Positions 24,813-33,979 of a DNA stretch of 64,000 bases are shown here, piece by piece (the first letter of the stretch is position 1; the number at the start of each line of letters is the position of its first letter). The notes under the pieces were generated by a model. That model had not been told where the DNA came from. It worked only from the letters and a program-made list of their open reading frames with translations, and made no database searches. This stretch comes from Avichristensenella sp031549905 (GTDB lineage Bacteria; Bacillota; Clostridia; Christensenellales; Aristaeellaceae), in contig JAVBPC010000085.1 of assembly GCA_031549905.1 (NCBI GenBank), positions 1-64,000 of the forward strand. Direction: 5' to 3'. A program made the translations under genes and the position numbers.

Positions 24813-26477
24813 ATGCCTACCGATCTTGATATCGCCCGCAGCGTAAAGGGCCTGCCGATGGAGCAGCTTGCGGAAAAAGCGGGGCTTGCGCCCGGCACCT
24901 GGGCAGCGTATGGGCGCGGCAAAGCGAAGGTGGATGCCGTTGCATATGAAGACAGGCCGCTTTCGGCAAAGCTGGTGCTGGTGACGGCCATCACGCCGAC
25001 GCCGGCGGGCGAGGGAAAAACCACCGTTAGCGTGGGCCTTGCGGACGCGCTGTCCCGCCTTGGCAAAAAGACGATGCTGGCGCTGCGCGAGCCGTCTCTT
25101 GGGCCGGTGTTTGGCGTAAAGGGCGGTGCGGCGGGCGGCGGGCACGCGCAGGTGATCCCCATGGAGGATATCAACCTGCATTTCACCGGCGATCTGCACG
25201 CCATCACCGCCGCCAACAACCTGCTGGCCGCGCTGATCGACAACCATATCTACCAGGGCAACGCGCTGAACATCGACCCCCGCCAGGTGCTGTGGCGGCG
25301 GTGCATGGATATGAACGACCGGCAGCTGCGCCAGGTCATATCGGGCCTTGGCGGCAAAACGAACGGAACCCCGCGCGAAGACGGTTTCGACATCACTGCC
25401 GCCAGCGAGGTTATGGCCGTGTTTTGCCTTGCGGATGGCATGGATGATCTGCTGAAACGCCTTGCCCGTATCCTGGTGGCCAGAACATACGCGGGCGAGC
25501 CGGTGTACGCCGGCCAGCTGGAGACCCCGGGCGCGATGGCCGTGCTGCTGCATGAGGCGATCAACCCCAACCTAGTGCAAACGCTGGAACACACGCCCGC
25601 GCTGATCCACGGCGGGCCGTTCGCGAACATCGCGCACGGCTGCAACAGTGTGATGGCAACCAAGCTTGCTATGCGCCTTGCCGATATCGTGGTTACCGAG
25701 GCCGGTTTTGGCGCGGACCTTGGCGCGGAAAAGTTCATCGATATCAAGTGCCGCATGGCGGGCATTGCGCCCAGCGCCGTGGTGGTGGTGGCGACGATCC
25801 GCGCGCTGAAAATGCATGGCGGCGTGCCAAAAACCGATCTTGCCGCGGAAAACCTGCCCGCGCTTGCCAAGGGACTGAACAATCTGAAGCGCCACCTTGC
25901 CAACATCCGCGATGTGTGGGGGCTGCCGGCGGTGGTGGCTGTCAACCGCTTCACACAGGATACGGATGCCGAGGTTGCGCTGCTGCTGGATGAAGTGCGC
26001 GCGAGCGGCGCGGAGGCCGCGCTGTGCGAGGTGTGGGAAAAGGGCGGCGCGGGCGGCGAGGCGCTGGGCCGCGCGGTGCTGGCCGCGATGGAAAAGCCCT
26101 CCGAATTCAAGCATACTTACGATAGCAAGCTTTCTTTGAAAGCCAAAATAGAGGCGGTCGCAAAGCGTGTGTACCGCGCGGGTGGCGTGGAATGGGCCGC
26201 CGGGGTGCTGACGCAGCTGAAAAAGCTGGAAGCGGAAGGCTGCGGCGAGATGCCCGTGTGCATCGCAAAAACGCAGTATTCCTTCTCTGATAACCCGAAA
26301 TTGCTGGGCACGCCGGAGGGGTTCACCGTGACGATCCGGCAGGTGCGGCTGTCGCGCGGGGCAGGGTTTATCGTGGCGTTCGCGGGCGAGATCATCGCGA
26401 TGCCGGGCCTGCCGCCGCACCCGGCCGCAGAGTTCATCGGCATCAAACCGGATGGCGAAATCATCGGGGTGTTTTGA
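24813..26477 (+). CDS. fhs: formate--tetrahydrofolate ligase
   Basis: 554 residues, standard length. Activates formate with ATP and THF to 10-formyl-THF, feeding purine synthesis and, in acetogens, the methyl branch of the Wood-Ljungdahl pathway. P-loop TPTPAGEGKTT at 61-71; EPSLGPVFGVKGGAAGGG, FTGDLHAITAANNL and the C-terminal MPGLPPHPAAEFIGI are family signatures. The longer open frame upstream (to 24522) lacks coding character and crosses the promoter, so 24813 is taken as the start. Confidence 0.97.
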   Translation: MPTDLDIARSVKGLPMEQLAEKAGLAPGTWAAYGRGKAKVDAVAYEDRPLSAKLVLVTAITPTPAGEGKTTVSVGLADALSRLGKKTMLALREPSLGPVFGVKGGAAGGGHAQVIPMEDINLHFTGDLHAITAANNLLAALIDNHIYQGNALNIDPRQVLWRRCMDMNDRQLRQVISGLGGKTNGTPREDGFDITAASEVMAVFCLADGMDDLLKRLARILVARTYAGEPVYAGQLETPGAMAVLLHEAINPNLVQTLEHTPALIHGGPFANIAHGCNSVMATKLAMRLADIVVTEAGFGADLGAEKFIDIKCRMAGIAPSAVVVVATIRALKMHGGVPKTDLAAENLPALAKGLNNLKRHLANIRDVWGLPAVVAVNRFTQDTDAEVALLLDEVRASGAEAALCEVWEKGGAGGEALGRAVLAAMEKPSEFKHTYDSKLSLKAKIEAVAKRVYRAGGVEWAAGVLTQLKKLEAEGCGEMPVCIAKTQYSFSDNPKLLGTPEGFTVTIRQVRLSRGAGFIVAFAGEIIAMPGLPPHPAAEFIGIKPDGEIIGVF

Positions 26478-27124
26478 TGGAAACACCCCTTTTCCCGGAA
26501 AACCCGCACATTCACTATGTAAGGGAAACGCTTAACGCCGCCGGCCACGATGTGCATGAACAGCCGCGCCTTTCGTTCTTTTTGCGCTCGGGTCACTGCG
26601 AAAGGGTGCTGATGTGGGCCGAAAGGCTGATGACGCATTGCCCCGTGGATGACCCGGAGGCGGTGCGCCTGGCCGCAGCGTTCCACGATATCGGGTATGT
26701 GGGCGGCGGTGAGGGCCACGCGGGGCGCAGCGCGCAGATGCTGCGCGAATACGGCGAGGTGCGGGGAATCGATGCGGCGCTGCTGGGCCGCGCGGTGTTC
26801 CTGGTGGAGCATCATTCCGATAAAGAAGAATGGCTTGGCAAACCCGGAACACCTGCCGACCTGATGCTGCTAATGGAAGCAGATTTGCTGGACGGCGAGG
26901 GCGCGATGGGCCTTGTGATGGATGCGATGAGCGCCGCGCTGGACGGTGCGGACAGCTTTGCCGCGGCATACGCGCACATGCGCCGCTTTGAGGAAAGACG
27001 CTTGACGCGCAACCCGATGATAACGCCGCCCGCCCGCCTGATGTGGGCGGAAAAGCAGGCGCTGATCCGCACATTCCTGCACCAGCTGGAGGGGGACCTG
27101 GGGGTACACGCGGATGCGCCGTGA
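26477..27124 (+). CDS. HD-domain hydrolase
   Basis: 215 residues. An HD superfamily phosphohydrolase core: SGHCERVLMWAERL (first His), AAAFHDIGYVGGGEGH (HD doublet), FLVEHHSDKEEW and MEADLLDG (final Asp). Such proteins hydrolyse phosphomonoesters or nucleotides. The ATG overlaps the fhs stop as TGATG, so it is translationally coupled to fhs; a role in nucleotide or folate-linked metabolism is possible but not shown. Confidence 0.85.
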   Translation: METPLFPENPHIHYVRETLNAAGHDVHEQPRLSFFLRSGHCERVLMWAERLMTHCPVDDPEAVRLAAAFHDIGYVGGGEGHAGRSAQMLREYGEVRGIDAALLGRAVFLVEHHSDKEEWLGKPGTPADLMLLMEADLLDGEGAMGLVMDAMSAALDGADSFAAAYAHMRRFEERRLTRNPMITPPARLMWAEKQALIRTFLHQLEGDLGVHADAP

Positions 27125-28043
27125 AAAAAGACATGAGCAGGCGCAAGTTCGTATCTCTGCTTTGCTGGTGGTGCTGGAATGCCTGATCTGGGGGCTGGGC
27201 AACCCCATCCTCAAGATTACCGCGCGCACGGTAGGGCCGTTTGCCCAGGTGGGACTGCGCTTTGCAATCGCCTTACTGCTGTTCATGCTGCTGAAAGGCA
27301 AGTGGATCATTCAAAAGCTGCGCACGGTGCGCTTGCTTCCGTGCCTGCTGGTGTCTGCCGTCACGGCGGTGACGTACCTGTGCGCCACGCTTTCGCTCAC
27401 GCTGACGGGCGCTACCATCGCAGGGTTTCTGATGGGCATTTCGGTGCTGTTCACCCCCATATTGGAACCGCTGCTGCTGAAAAAGCGCTGGAACCTGCGC
27501 ATCCTATTGCTGCTGATTCCGGTGTGCACGGGCATGTACCTGCTGTGTGGTGCGGGGGAATCCTTCTCATTCGGGCTGGGCGAGTTTTTCGCGGTGCTGT
27601 GCTCGGCGCTGTTCGCGCTGATGCTGACGCTGACGGAAAAGTATGCCAGCGATGTCGACCCCTTCGCGCTGTCGGCGATGCAGTGCGCGGTGGCCACCGT
27701 GCTGTGCGGCGGATGCGCGTTGCTGTTTGAAGGCGGGTTCCACTTTGGCCGAATGGGCACGGAAAGCGTGCTAGCGCTGCTGTATATCGGCGTGTTCAGC
27801 ACATGCCTTGCATGCTTCTTACAGAACATAGCGATGCAAAATATCCCCGCGACGGTCGCCTCCGTGGCGTTCTGCCTGGAGCCGGTGTTCACGGCGCTGT
27901 TTTCCTTTTTGATACTGGGCGAAACGCTGATGCCGCTTGGATGGGTGGGCGCGGTGGTGATTGTGCTGTGCGTGCTGGCGGCGTCGCTGTGGGGAGACCG
28001 GAACACAGAAAAACCTGAAACAGCGCGTAACGCGCAGGTATAG
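27114..28043 (+). CDS. DMT-family (EamA) transporter
   Basis: 309 residues with ten hydrophobic segments in two EamA repeats (VVLECLIWGLGNPILKITAR at the start; ASVAFCLEPVFTALFSFLIL in the second half, with the E-P-V of the family). Exports metabolites or amino acids; the substrate is unknown. It overlaps the HD gene by 11 bases, so fhs, the HD gene and this transporter form one operon. Confidence 0.9.
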   Translation: MRREKRHEQAQVRISALLVVLECLIWGLGNPILKITARTVGPFAQVGLRFAIALLLFMLLKGKWIIQKLRTVRLLPCLLVSAVTAVTYLCATLSLTLTGATIAGFLMGISVLFTPILEPLLLKKRWNLRILLLLIPVCTGMYLLCGAGESFSFGLGEFFAVLCSALFALMLTLTEKYASDVDPFALSAMQCAVATVLCGGCALLFEGGFHFGRMGTESVLALLYIGVFSTCLACFLQNIAMQNIPATVASVAFCLEPVFTALFSFLILGETLMPLGWVGAVVIVLCVLAASLWGDRNTEKPETARNAQV

Positions 28044-28047
28044 CGGC

Positions 28048-28074
28048 AAAAAGGCCCCCGGAATCGGGGGCCTT
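28048..28074. terminator. bidirectional terminator
   Basis: GGCCCCC (28053-28059) / GGGGGCC (28066-28072) stem with five A on the left, giving U5 on the minus strand, between the convergent DMT and secreted-protein genes. Confidence 0.85.
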
Positions 28075-28093
28075 GCGCATTTTGCGCATTGTG

Positions 28094-29431
28094 TTACGGG
28101 GCAAAGCTTTCCGGTGTAATCTGGCCGTAAAAGGCTTCCGCCACATCCACCTTCCATAGCCCGCCGTCAAACTCGCTGTAATGGTCTTTGTTGCCGTACA
28201 CCCATATTGTGCCATCCGCCGCCTCAGTAAGCGTAGCGTGTGTGGACCAAACCCGGTGGTCAGGGGAATCGCCCTTGGGCAGGGCCAGCATCCCAAGCGG
28301 TTCGCCCGCGGCATCCGTGTACAGCAGCACCGGGGAATCGCTCCGGTTGTCCTCTCCGTAGGACCCCATCATCACGTACCCTTCGCCCAGCGGATAAATC
28401 TGCTGCAACCCGAAGAAACCGTGCTCCAGGTAGCTTTTGACCCACTCCACCTTGCCGTCTTTGTCAAACTTGGTCAGCGTGCCCTCGCCGCGGCCCTCGT
28501 ATGGGGTGGCTTTGGTGGGGTCTTCATAGCTTGTTGCCAGCGCGCCGCCATCCGCCGTGGGGACCGCATCGCAAAAGTTAGTGTACGAATATTCATGTCC
28601 CTTGTACACAAAGGCGATCTTTCCATCCAACGTCAGTTTGACCAGCAACGGCGTGGGCCTGCCGTTTATCACGAAGTTTTCGCCGCAGAACAGCAGCCCG
28701 TCTTCCGCCACGCGCGGGGGCCTCGTCAAAAACGCAGCCGCAAGCGCCGGATCGGAAATGGTCCACAGCGGGGCAAGGTTCTCATCCAGCATGCCGATGA
28801 CATCGCCCTCTTCCATTGGCGCAATCATGTCACCCTCACGCCGGTAGCCGCCGAAAACGTAACCTGCATCCGTCAGGGCCAGTGTATCCACCGCGCCCGC
28901 CGCGCGCAGCGCTTTGTTTGGCAGCGTTTCATCGATCTGCCCATCTTCATTGATGATGTAGTACTGCGTGCCAAACGTGCCCAGCGAACCGCCAAAGCGC
29001 AGCAGCGTGCGGCCGTCGGGCAGCATCCACGCGGGAGAAAAGGTGTTGCCTTCCGACTGCGGGTCGCCGATGCGCAGCGACCACACGCGCTTGCCATCAG
29101 AATCCACGCGGATTGCGTACGCATCTGTGCGCGGGGGCGGGAACTCAAATCCGCCCTCGAAGCTCTCTTCTATGCTTATATCATAATACACATACTGCCC
29201 GGTCAGCAGTGCGCCGCCATCCGCCTGAGGGAGTATCCCGCGCAGGTCGAAGTATCCGCTTGGCTCGTACGGTTCCATGCCGGGCCGGGCGTGCTCCTGC
29301 GGCACCCATGCGGGCACATCGTTCAGGGAATCATACACCGTTACCGGCAGCGCCTTTTCCGGCGCGGCAAAGGCCCCGAACGCAAGCGCGCAGATCACCA
29401 GCGCAAGCAGTATCGCGATTCGCTTTTTCAT
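28094..29431 (-). CDS. secreted protein, possible beta-propeller, in an ECF sigma operon
   Basis: 445 residues with a signal peptide (MKKRIAILLALVICALAFGAFA). The mature part has repeating blades of the kind ILPQADGGALLTGQY, AWMLPDGRTLLRFGGS, AVPTADGGALATSYED, IYPLGEGYVMMGSYG and EAADGTIWVYG, spaced by 40-60 residues, which suggests a six- or seven-bladed propeller. Its ATG follows the anti-sigma stop with no gap (TAAATG) and GGAGG lies within the anti-sigma end, so it belongs to the sigma / anti-sigma operon. It may be a signal receptor for, or a target of, that system. Function not established. Confidence 0.82.
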   Translation of the reverse strand: MKKRIAILLALVICALAFGAFAAPEKALPVTVYDSLNDVPAWVPQEHARPGMEPYEPSGYFDLRGILPQADGGALLTGQYVYYDISIEESFEGGFEFPPPRTDAYAIRVDSDGKRVWSLRIGDPQSEGNTFSPAWMLPDGRTLLRFGGSLGTFGTQYYIINEDGQIDETLPNKALRAAGAVDTLALTDAGYVFGGYRREGDMIAPMEEGDVIGMLDENLAPLWTISDPALAAAFLTRPPRVAEDGLLFCGENFVINGRPTPLLVKLTLDGKIAFVYKGHEYSYTNFCDAVPTADGGALATSYEDPTKATPYEGRGEGTLTKFDKDGKVEWVKSYLEHGFFGLQQIYPLGEGYVMMGSYGEDNRSDSPVLLYTDAAGEPLGMLALPKGDSPDHRVWSTHATLTEAADGTIWVYGNKDHYSEFDGGLWKVDVAEAFYGQITPESFAP

Positions 29432-30481
29432 TTACTTCGCCTCCTTCGTGTTGATGGTGACCACCGTGATATCGCCATCCTGCGTTACCGTGGCCGGAAC
29501 CACCGCAGCCGTGCCGCTTGCAATATCAATCTGCACAGCCTGTTTCATCCCGTTTGCCCACAGGCCGATCGATTGATCATCGGTGGGCAGGTAAAATATC
29601 TGGGTGATGGTTCCGTTTTCCTCATCCCGTTCCAGACCGTAGCCATAGTTCATGTAGTTTACGCGGCCGTCATCCGGAATGTAGTCAAAGCTGTGGAACA
29701 CGCGCAGCAGCGGCTTAAAGGTGATGGTCACCACGCGCTGCACCGGCGTATCGGTGATCAGGATCTGCTGGATCTCCGCGCCTTCCAGCCCAGTGGGCGG
29801 CGTCAGGGATTTGGACACCGGCTCGGCGGTTCTGGGAATTTCGCACGTCAGCTCTGAGATGCTGTGGTGCGTGCCGTCGCCCGCCAGCACGGTAAACACC
29901 ATTTTTGCGGGCAGCGCGTCCGGGCCTTCACCGCCGGTCACCATGACTGTTGCCATAAACTGAAGGCCGTTGCCGTTTTCCCCCACATAATACGGGATGA
30001 AGCGGTTTTCTACCGTGTCTGAGCTCATTTCCACCCCAACCCACCAGCGCTCCCCGCCGGGCCCCAGCTTGTCCATGCCGGTGTTGCTATCGGCATACCG
30101 CCATACCAGCACATCGCCCGCCTTTTTGGGCATTGCGTCGATCAGCAGATACGCGATGCTGCCGTCATACACGGCCTCGCGCACGGAGAATGTGACATGT
30201 TCGGAATCCCCTCCGGTGAACGGCAGGTCAGTGATGACGACGGGGGCGTCGGTACCGTCCGGCGTGCCCTTGTAAGTGCGGATCATATCCAGCAGCCCGC
30301 CCTTTTGTGCGGCGGCCAGCGCACCCGCGCACAGCAGCACCAGCACCAGCGCGATGACCAGCACCCCTGTTACTCGCTTTTGTTTCATTGGCTGTTCCTC
30401 CTCCCGGAGGGCGGCGGACACCGTTTTTTCAAGGGCCTGAGAAGGGGGGCCATAGGCTTTTTGCCAGTTGATCTCCTTCAT
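29432..30481 (-). CDS. putative anti-sigma factor, single-pass membrane protein
   Basis: 349 residues: a cytoplasmic helix of about 35 residues (MKEINWQKAYGPPSQALEKT), one transmembrane segment (VTGVLVIALVLVLLCAGALA) and a large extracellular part. That topology, together with its place directly after an ECF sigma gene whose stop it overlaps (ATGA), makes it the likely membrane anti-sigma factor. There is no HXXXCXXC zinc motif, so it is not of the ZAS type. The extracellular part is probably the sensor. Confidence 0.8.
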   Translation of the reverse strand: MKEINWQKAYGPPSQALEKTVSAALREEEQPMKQKRVTGVLVIALVLVLLCAGALAAAQKGGLLDMIRTYKGTPDGTDAPVVITDLPFTGGDSEHVTFSVREAVYDGSIAYLLIDAMPKKAGDVLVWRYADSNTGMDKLGPGGERWWVGVEMSSDTVENRFIPYYVGENGNGLQFMATVMVTGGEGPDALPAKMVFTVLAGDGTHHSISELTCEIPRTAEPVSKSLTPPTGLEGAEIQQILITDTPVQRVVTITFKPLLRVFHSFDYIPDDGRVNYMNYGYGLERDEENGTITQIFYLPTDDQSIGLWANGMKQAVQIDIASGTAAVVPATVTQDGDITVVTINTKEAK

Positions 30482-30948
30482 CCGCGCACCTCCTGTTCCG
30501 TTAGCAGTTGTTTGAGATGTTCCCGCCCCCGCACCAGGCGGTATTTGACGGTGCTGCGCGTAATGCCGAGTATTTTTGAAACCTCCAAGGTGTCATACCC
30601 GGCAATGTGGTGCAGCGTCAGCGGCAGGCGCAGCTTCTCGGGCAGGGCTTGCATGGCTTCGAACAGCGCGCTGTCAGCTTCCGGCGGCGCAACTTTGGGC
30701 AGCGTCTCCATGGGCGTGACGCGCTTTTTTTGCCGGTGGATGGCATGGCATTCGTTGATCAGGATGCGGATCAGCCATGTTTTGAAGTACGCTTCATTCC
30801 GTAGCTTCTCCCTGGAAAGCAGCGCTTTTTTTACGGCTTCCTGTACGGCATCCTGTTGGTCGTAGGGGTTTTGCAGCAGGCTGTATGATACGCTATGCAG
30901 CGCATTAAGCTGGGCCGTTACCGCTTCCCCGAACTGTTCTTTGGTCAT
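30478..30948 (-). CDS. ECF-type RNA polymerase sigma factor
   Basis: 156 residues. Region 2: SYSLLQNPYDQQDAVQEAVK ... FKTWLIRILINECH; region 4: LPLTLHHIAGYDTLEVSKIL with the HTH GITRSTVKYRLVRGREHLK. It is the first gene of a three-gene operon with a membrane anti-sigma factor and a secreted protein. AAAGGGA precedes the ATG. It is closely similar to the truncated sigma gene at 1-170. An ECF-type promoter 50 nt upstream indicates positive autoregulation. Confidence 0.93.
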   Translation of the reverse strand: MTKEQFGEAVTAQLNALHSVSYSLLQNPYDQQDAVQEAVKKALLSREKLRNEAYFKTWLIRILINECHAIHRQKKRVTPMETLPKVAPPEADSALFEAMQALPEKLRLPLTLHHIAGYDTLEVSKILGITRSTVKYRLVRGREHLKQLLTEQEVRG

Positions 30949-30997
30949 GCTCGTCCCTTTCCGCGTTTGTACAAACAGTGCGCACCGTCTGTATATT

Positions 30998-31024
30998 AGA
31001 CGAATGACCTGCCCCTGCGGTTAA
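30998..31024 (-). promoter_or_regulatory. ECF-type promoter of the sigma operon (TTAACC-N16-CGTCT)
   Basis: On the minus strand TTAACC (31019-31024) and CGTCT (30998-31002) are separated by exactly 16 bases, with CATT before CGTCT as in the promoter at 230-256. No good vegetative promoter is seen in this interval. Confidence 0.6.
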
Positions 31025-31098
31025 AGCCCCGCCAACATTTTTTGCCAAAGCATGTTTCTGCATGATGTTGTCAGGGTATAATGGTCATATATGTTGTA

Positions 31099-31127
31099 TT
31101 GACATGCGGGGGCATCTACCATATAAT
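31099..31127 (+). promoter_or_regulatory. perfect consensus promoter of nrdDG, TTGACA-17-TATAAT
   Basis: TTGACA (31099-31104) and TATAAT (31122-31127) with a 17-base spacer. Transcription should start near 31134, which rules out the in-frame ATG at 31126 and supports the GTG at 31165. Confidence 0.9.
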
Positions 31128-31164
31128 GGTGCCGCCCCCAAAGGGTGAAAGGGATGAATTCTCC

Positions 31165-33480
31165 GTGATCACCACCATTATCAAGCGCGATGGCCGCTCT
31201 GTGCCATTTACGTCAGACAAAATTGAACAGGCGGTGCTGAAGGCCTTCCAGGCGTCTGGCAGCGCGAAGGGGCCGGAAACGGCCAAGGGCATCGCAAACC
31301 AGGTGGAAGAGTACCTGGCGTCCGATGAAACCATCGGCACCCCCACCGTTGAGCAGGTGCAGGATGCGGTGGAGCAGGCGCTGATCGCTTCCGGTTTTGT
31401 GCGCACGGCAAAGGCGTATATCCTCTACCGCGCCGAGCGCAGCCGCGTGCGCGAGATGAACGGCCGCCTGATGAAAACATTCGAAGACATCACCTGGAAA
31501 ACGGCCAAGGATTCCGATATCAAGCGCGAAAACGCCAACATCAACGGCGACACGCCGATGGGCATGATGCTGAAATACGGATCGGAGAGCGCAAAGCAGT
31601 TCTACGACATGTATGTGCTGAACCCCGCGCACGCGCGTGCGCACCGCGAGGGCGATATCCATATCCACGACCTAGATTTTCTGACCCTGACGACCACCTG
31701 CTGCCAGATCGACCTGCTTAAGCTGTTCAAGGGCGGGTTTTGCACGGGGCATGGGTCGCTGCGTGAGCCGCAGAACATCACATCGTACGCGGCGCTGTGC
31801 TGCATCGCGATACAGTCCAACCAGAACGACCAGCACGGCGGGCAGTCCATCGTCAACTTTGACTACGGCATGGCCCCCGGTGTGGCGAAAACATTCGTCA
31901 AGGCGTACCGCGATAATCTCGCCGGCGCGCTGGAGCTGCTGTGCTCCCTGGATGACCCGGACGGCACCGCAAAGCGCCTGATTGACACCGTGCGCGCTGA
32001 AACCGGCATGACGCCTACGCTCGATGAGGCCCCCGCGTTTACCGCCGCGCTGCTGCCGCATCTTAGCGATATGTGTGACGCCGAAACGGCAAAGCGCACG
32101 CTTGCCTTCGCGCAAAAGCGGGCCATCCGCGAAACCGACCACACCACCTACAAGGCGATGGTGGCGCTGGTGCACAACCTGAACACCATGCATTCCCGCG
32201 CGGGCGCGCAGATTCCGTTCTCTTCCATCAACTACGGCATGGACACCTCGCCCGAGGGGCGCATGGTGATCAAGAATGTGCTGCTGGCCACAGAAGCCGG
32301 CATGGGCCAGGGCGAAACGCCGATCTTCCCGATACAGATTTTCAGGGTCAAGGAGGGCGTCAACTATAACGACGGCGACCCCAACTACGACCTGTTCCGC
32401 CTGGCGATGCGCACCAGCGCAAAGCGCATGTACCCGAACTTCAGCTTTATGGATGCGCCGTTCAACGCGCAGTATTACAAGGGCACGCCGGAAACGGAAA
32501 TCGCCTACATGGGTTGCCGCACGCGCGTCATCGGCAACGTGTACGACCCTTCGCAGGAAATCTGCAACGGCCGGGGCAACCTGTCGTTCACCTCGGTCAA
32601 CCTGCCCAGGATCGCCATCAAGGCCAACCACAACGTGCAGTTCTTCTTCGATGAGCTGGACAGGCAGCTGGATATCACCTTTGCACAGCTGGATGAGCGG
32701 TTTGAAATCCAGTCGCACAAGAAGGTATACAACTACCCCTTCCTGATGGGCGAAGGCGTGTGGCTGGGCAGCGAAAAGCTTGACTGGACGGACGAGGTGG
32801 GCGAGGTGCTGCGCCACGGCACGCTGTCCGTGGGGTTCATCGGCCTGGCCGAGGCGCTTTCCTGCCTGACCGGCCAGCACCACGGCGAAAGCGCTACCAG
32901 CCAGAACCTGGGCCTGGAGATCATCGGCCACATGCGCCAGCGCTGCGATGCGCGCAGCCGCGAAAAGAAGATGAATTACACCCTGATCGCGACACCCGCT
33001 GAGGGGCTTTCGGGCCGCTTTGTCAAGATGGACCGCGAGCGCTACGGTCTGCTGCCGGGCATCACCGACCGCGACTATTACACCAACGGCTTCCATGTGC
33101 CGGTGTACCATAAGATCAGCGCTTACGACAAAATCCAGCTGGAGGCGCCCTACCACGCGCTGACCAACGCCGGGCACATCACCTATGTGGAGATGGACGG
33201 TGACCCGCTGGACAACCTGGACGCGTTTGAGCGCGTGGTGCGCGCGATGCGCGAGGCGGGCGTGGGCTACGGCGCGATCAACCACCCGATCGACCGCGAC
33301 AGCGAGTGCGGGTACAACGGCATCATCGGCGACAGCTGCCCCAAATGCGGCCGCACCGAGCAGGAAGGCCCGCAGTTTGAGCGCATCCGCAGGATCACCG
33401 GGTACCTGGTAGGGACGCTCAGCCGCTTCAACAACGCAAAGCGCGCCGAGGAAAAGGACAGGGTGAAGCATGGCCTTTGA
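31165..33480 (+). CDS. nrdD: anaerobic ribonucleoside-triphosphate reductase, large subunit
   Basis: 771 residues. Makes dNTPs from NTPs without oxygen with a glycyl radical. An ATP-cone (ITTIIKRDGRSVPFTSDKIE) opens the protein; the C-terminus holds a zinc site (ECGYNGIIGDSCPKCG) and the radical loop RRITGYLVGTLSRFNNAK. I use the GTG at 31165 because the promoter -10 overlaps the more upstream ATG; the Shine-Dalgarno AAAGGG is 11 nt away. nrdG follows with an 11-base overlap. Confidence 0.96.
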   Translation: MITTIIKRDGRSVPFTSDKIEQAVLKAFQASGSAKGPETAKGIANQVEEYLASDETIGTPTVEQVQDAVEQALIASGFVRTAKAYILYRAERSRVREMNGRLMKTFEDITWKTAKDSDIKRENANINGDTPMGMMLKYGSESAKQFYDMYVLNPAHARAHREGDIHIHDLDFLTLTTTCCQIDLLKLFKGGFCTGHGSLREPQNITSYAALCCIAIQSNQNDQHGGQSIVNFDYGMAPGVAKTFVKAYRDNLAGALELLCSLDDPDGTAKRLIDTVRAETGMTPTLDEAPAFTAALLPHLSDMCDAETAKRTLAFAQKRAIRETDHTTYKAMVALVHNLNTMHSRAGAQIPFSSINYGMDTSPEGRMVIKNVLLATEAGMGQGETPIFPIQIFRVKEGVNYNDGDPNYDLFRLAMRTSAKRMYPNFSFMDAPFNAQYYKGTPETEIAYMGCRTRVIGNVYDPSQEICNGRGNLSFTSVNLPRIAIKANHNVQFFFDELDRQLDITFAQLDERFEIQSHKKVYNYPFLMGEGVWLGSEKLDWTDEVGEVLRHGTLSVGFIGLAEALSCLTGQHHGESATSQNLGLEIIGHMRQRCDARSREKKMNYTLIATPAEGLSGRFVKMDRERYGLLPGITDRDYYTNGFHVPVYHKISAYDKIQLEAPYHALTNAGHITYVEMDGDPLDNLDAFERVVRAMREAGVGYGAINHPIDRDSECGYNGIIGDSCPKCGRTEQEGPQFERIRRITGYLVGTLSRFNNAKRAEEKDRVKHGL

Positions 33481-33973
33481 TACGCTGCGCGTGGCGGGCA
33501 TAGTGAATGATTCCATCGTAGACGGTCCGGGCTTGCGCCTGGCCGTCTTTGTTCAGGGGTGCCCACACCATTGCCCCGGCTGTCACAATCAGGATAGCCA
33601 CGACCCCGCCGGGGGGGATACAATGCCAATATCTGACATTTTGGGCAGCATCAGGAAGAACCCGCTGCTGTCGGGCGTTACGTTATCGGGCGGGGAGCCG
33701 ATGGCGCAGGCAGGCGCGTGTGCGGCGCTTGCCGCGGCGCTGCCAAAGGGGTTGACCAAATGGGTGTACAGCGGGTACACCTACGAGGAACTGCTGCGGG
33801 CGGGCGACCCGGACCGGCTTGCGCTGCTTGACGCGTGCGATGTGCTGGTGGATGGGCCGTTTGTGCTGGCGGAAAGAAGCCTGTCGCTGCGCTTCAGGGG
33901 CAGCGCCAACCAGCGGCTGATCGACCTGAATAAGACGCGCGCCGCAGGGCAGGTAATCTTGTGGGAGGGGTGA
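33470..33973 (+). CDS. nrdG: anaerobic ribonucleoside-triphosphate reductase activating protein
   Basis: 167 residues, radical-SAM enzyme. CPHHCPGC at 31-38 is the CX3CX2C cluster that binds 4Fe-4S; LSGGEPMAQ contacts SAM. It generates the glycyl radical on NrdD. The start overlaps the end of nrdD by 11 bases, so both are made together. Confidence 0.96.
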   Translation: MAFDTLRVAGIVNDSIVDGPGLRLAVFVQGCPHHCPGCHNQDSHDPAGGDTMPISDILGSIRKNPLLSGVTLSGGEPMAQAGACAALAAALPKGLTKWVYSGYTYEELLRAGDPDRLALLDACDVLVDGPFVLAERSLSLRFRGSANQRLIDLNKTRAAGQVILWEG

Positions 33974-33979
33974 GGCTGT

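Noticed and set aside
31081..31130. NrdR box and an ATG start for nrdD at 31126
   Set aside because: No paired NrdR sites with the right spacing; the ATG lies within the -10 element of a perfect promoter.
31672..33516. 614-residue open frame antisense to nrdD
   Set aside because: It mirrors a GC-rich, highly conserved gene, has no Shine-Dalgarno and its translation is rich in H, R, V and A as expected for a shadow frame.
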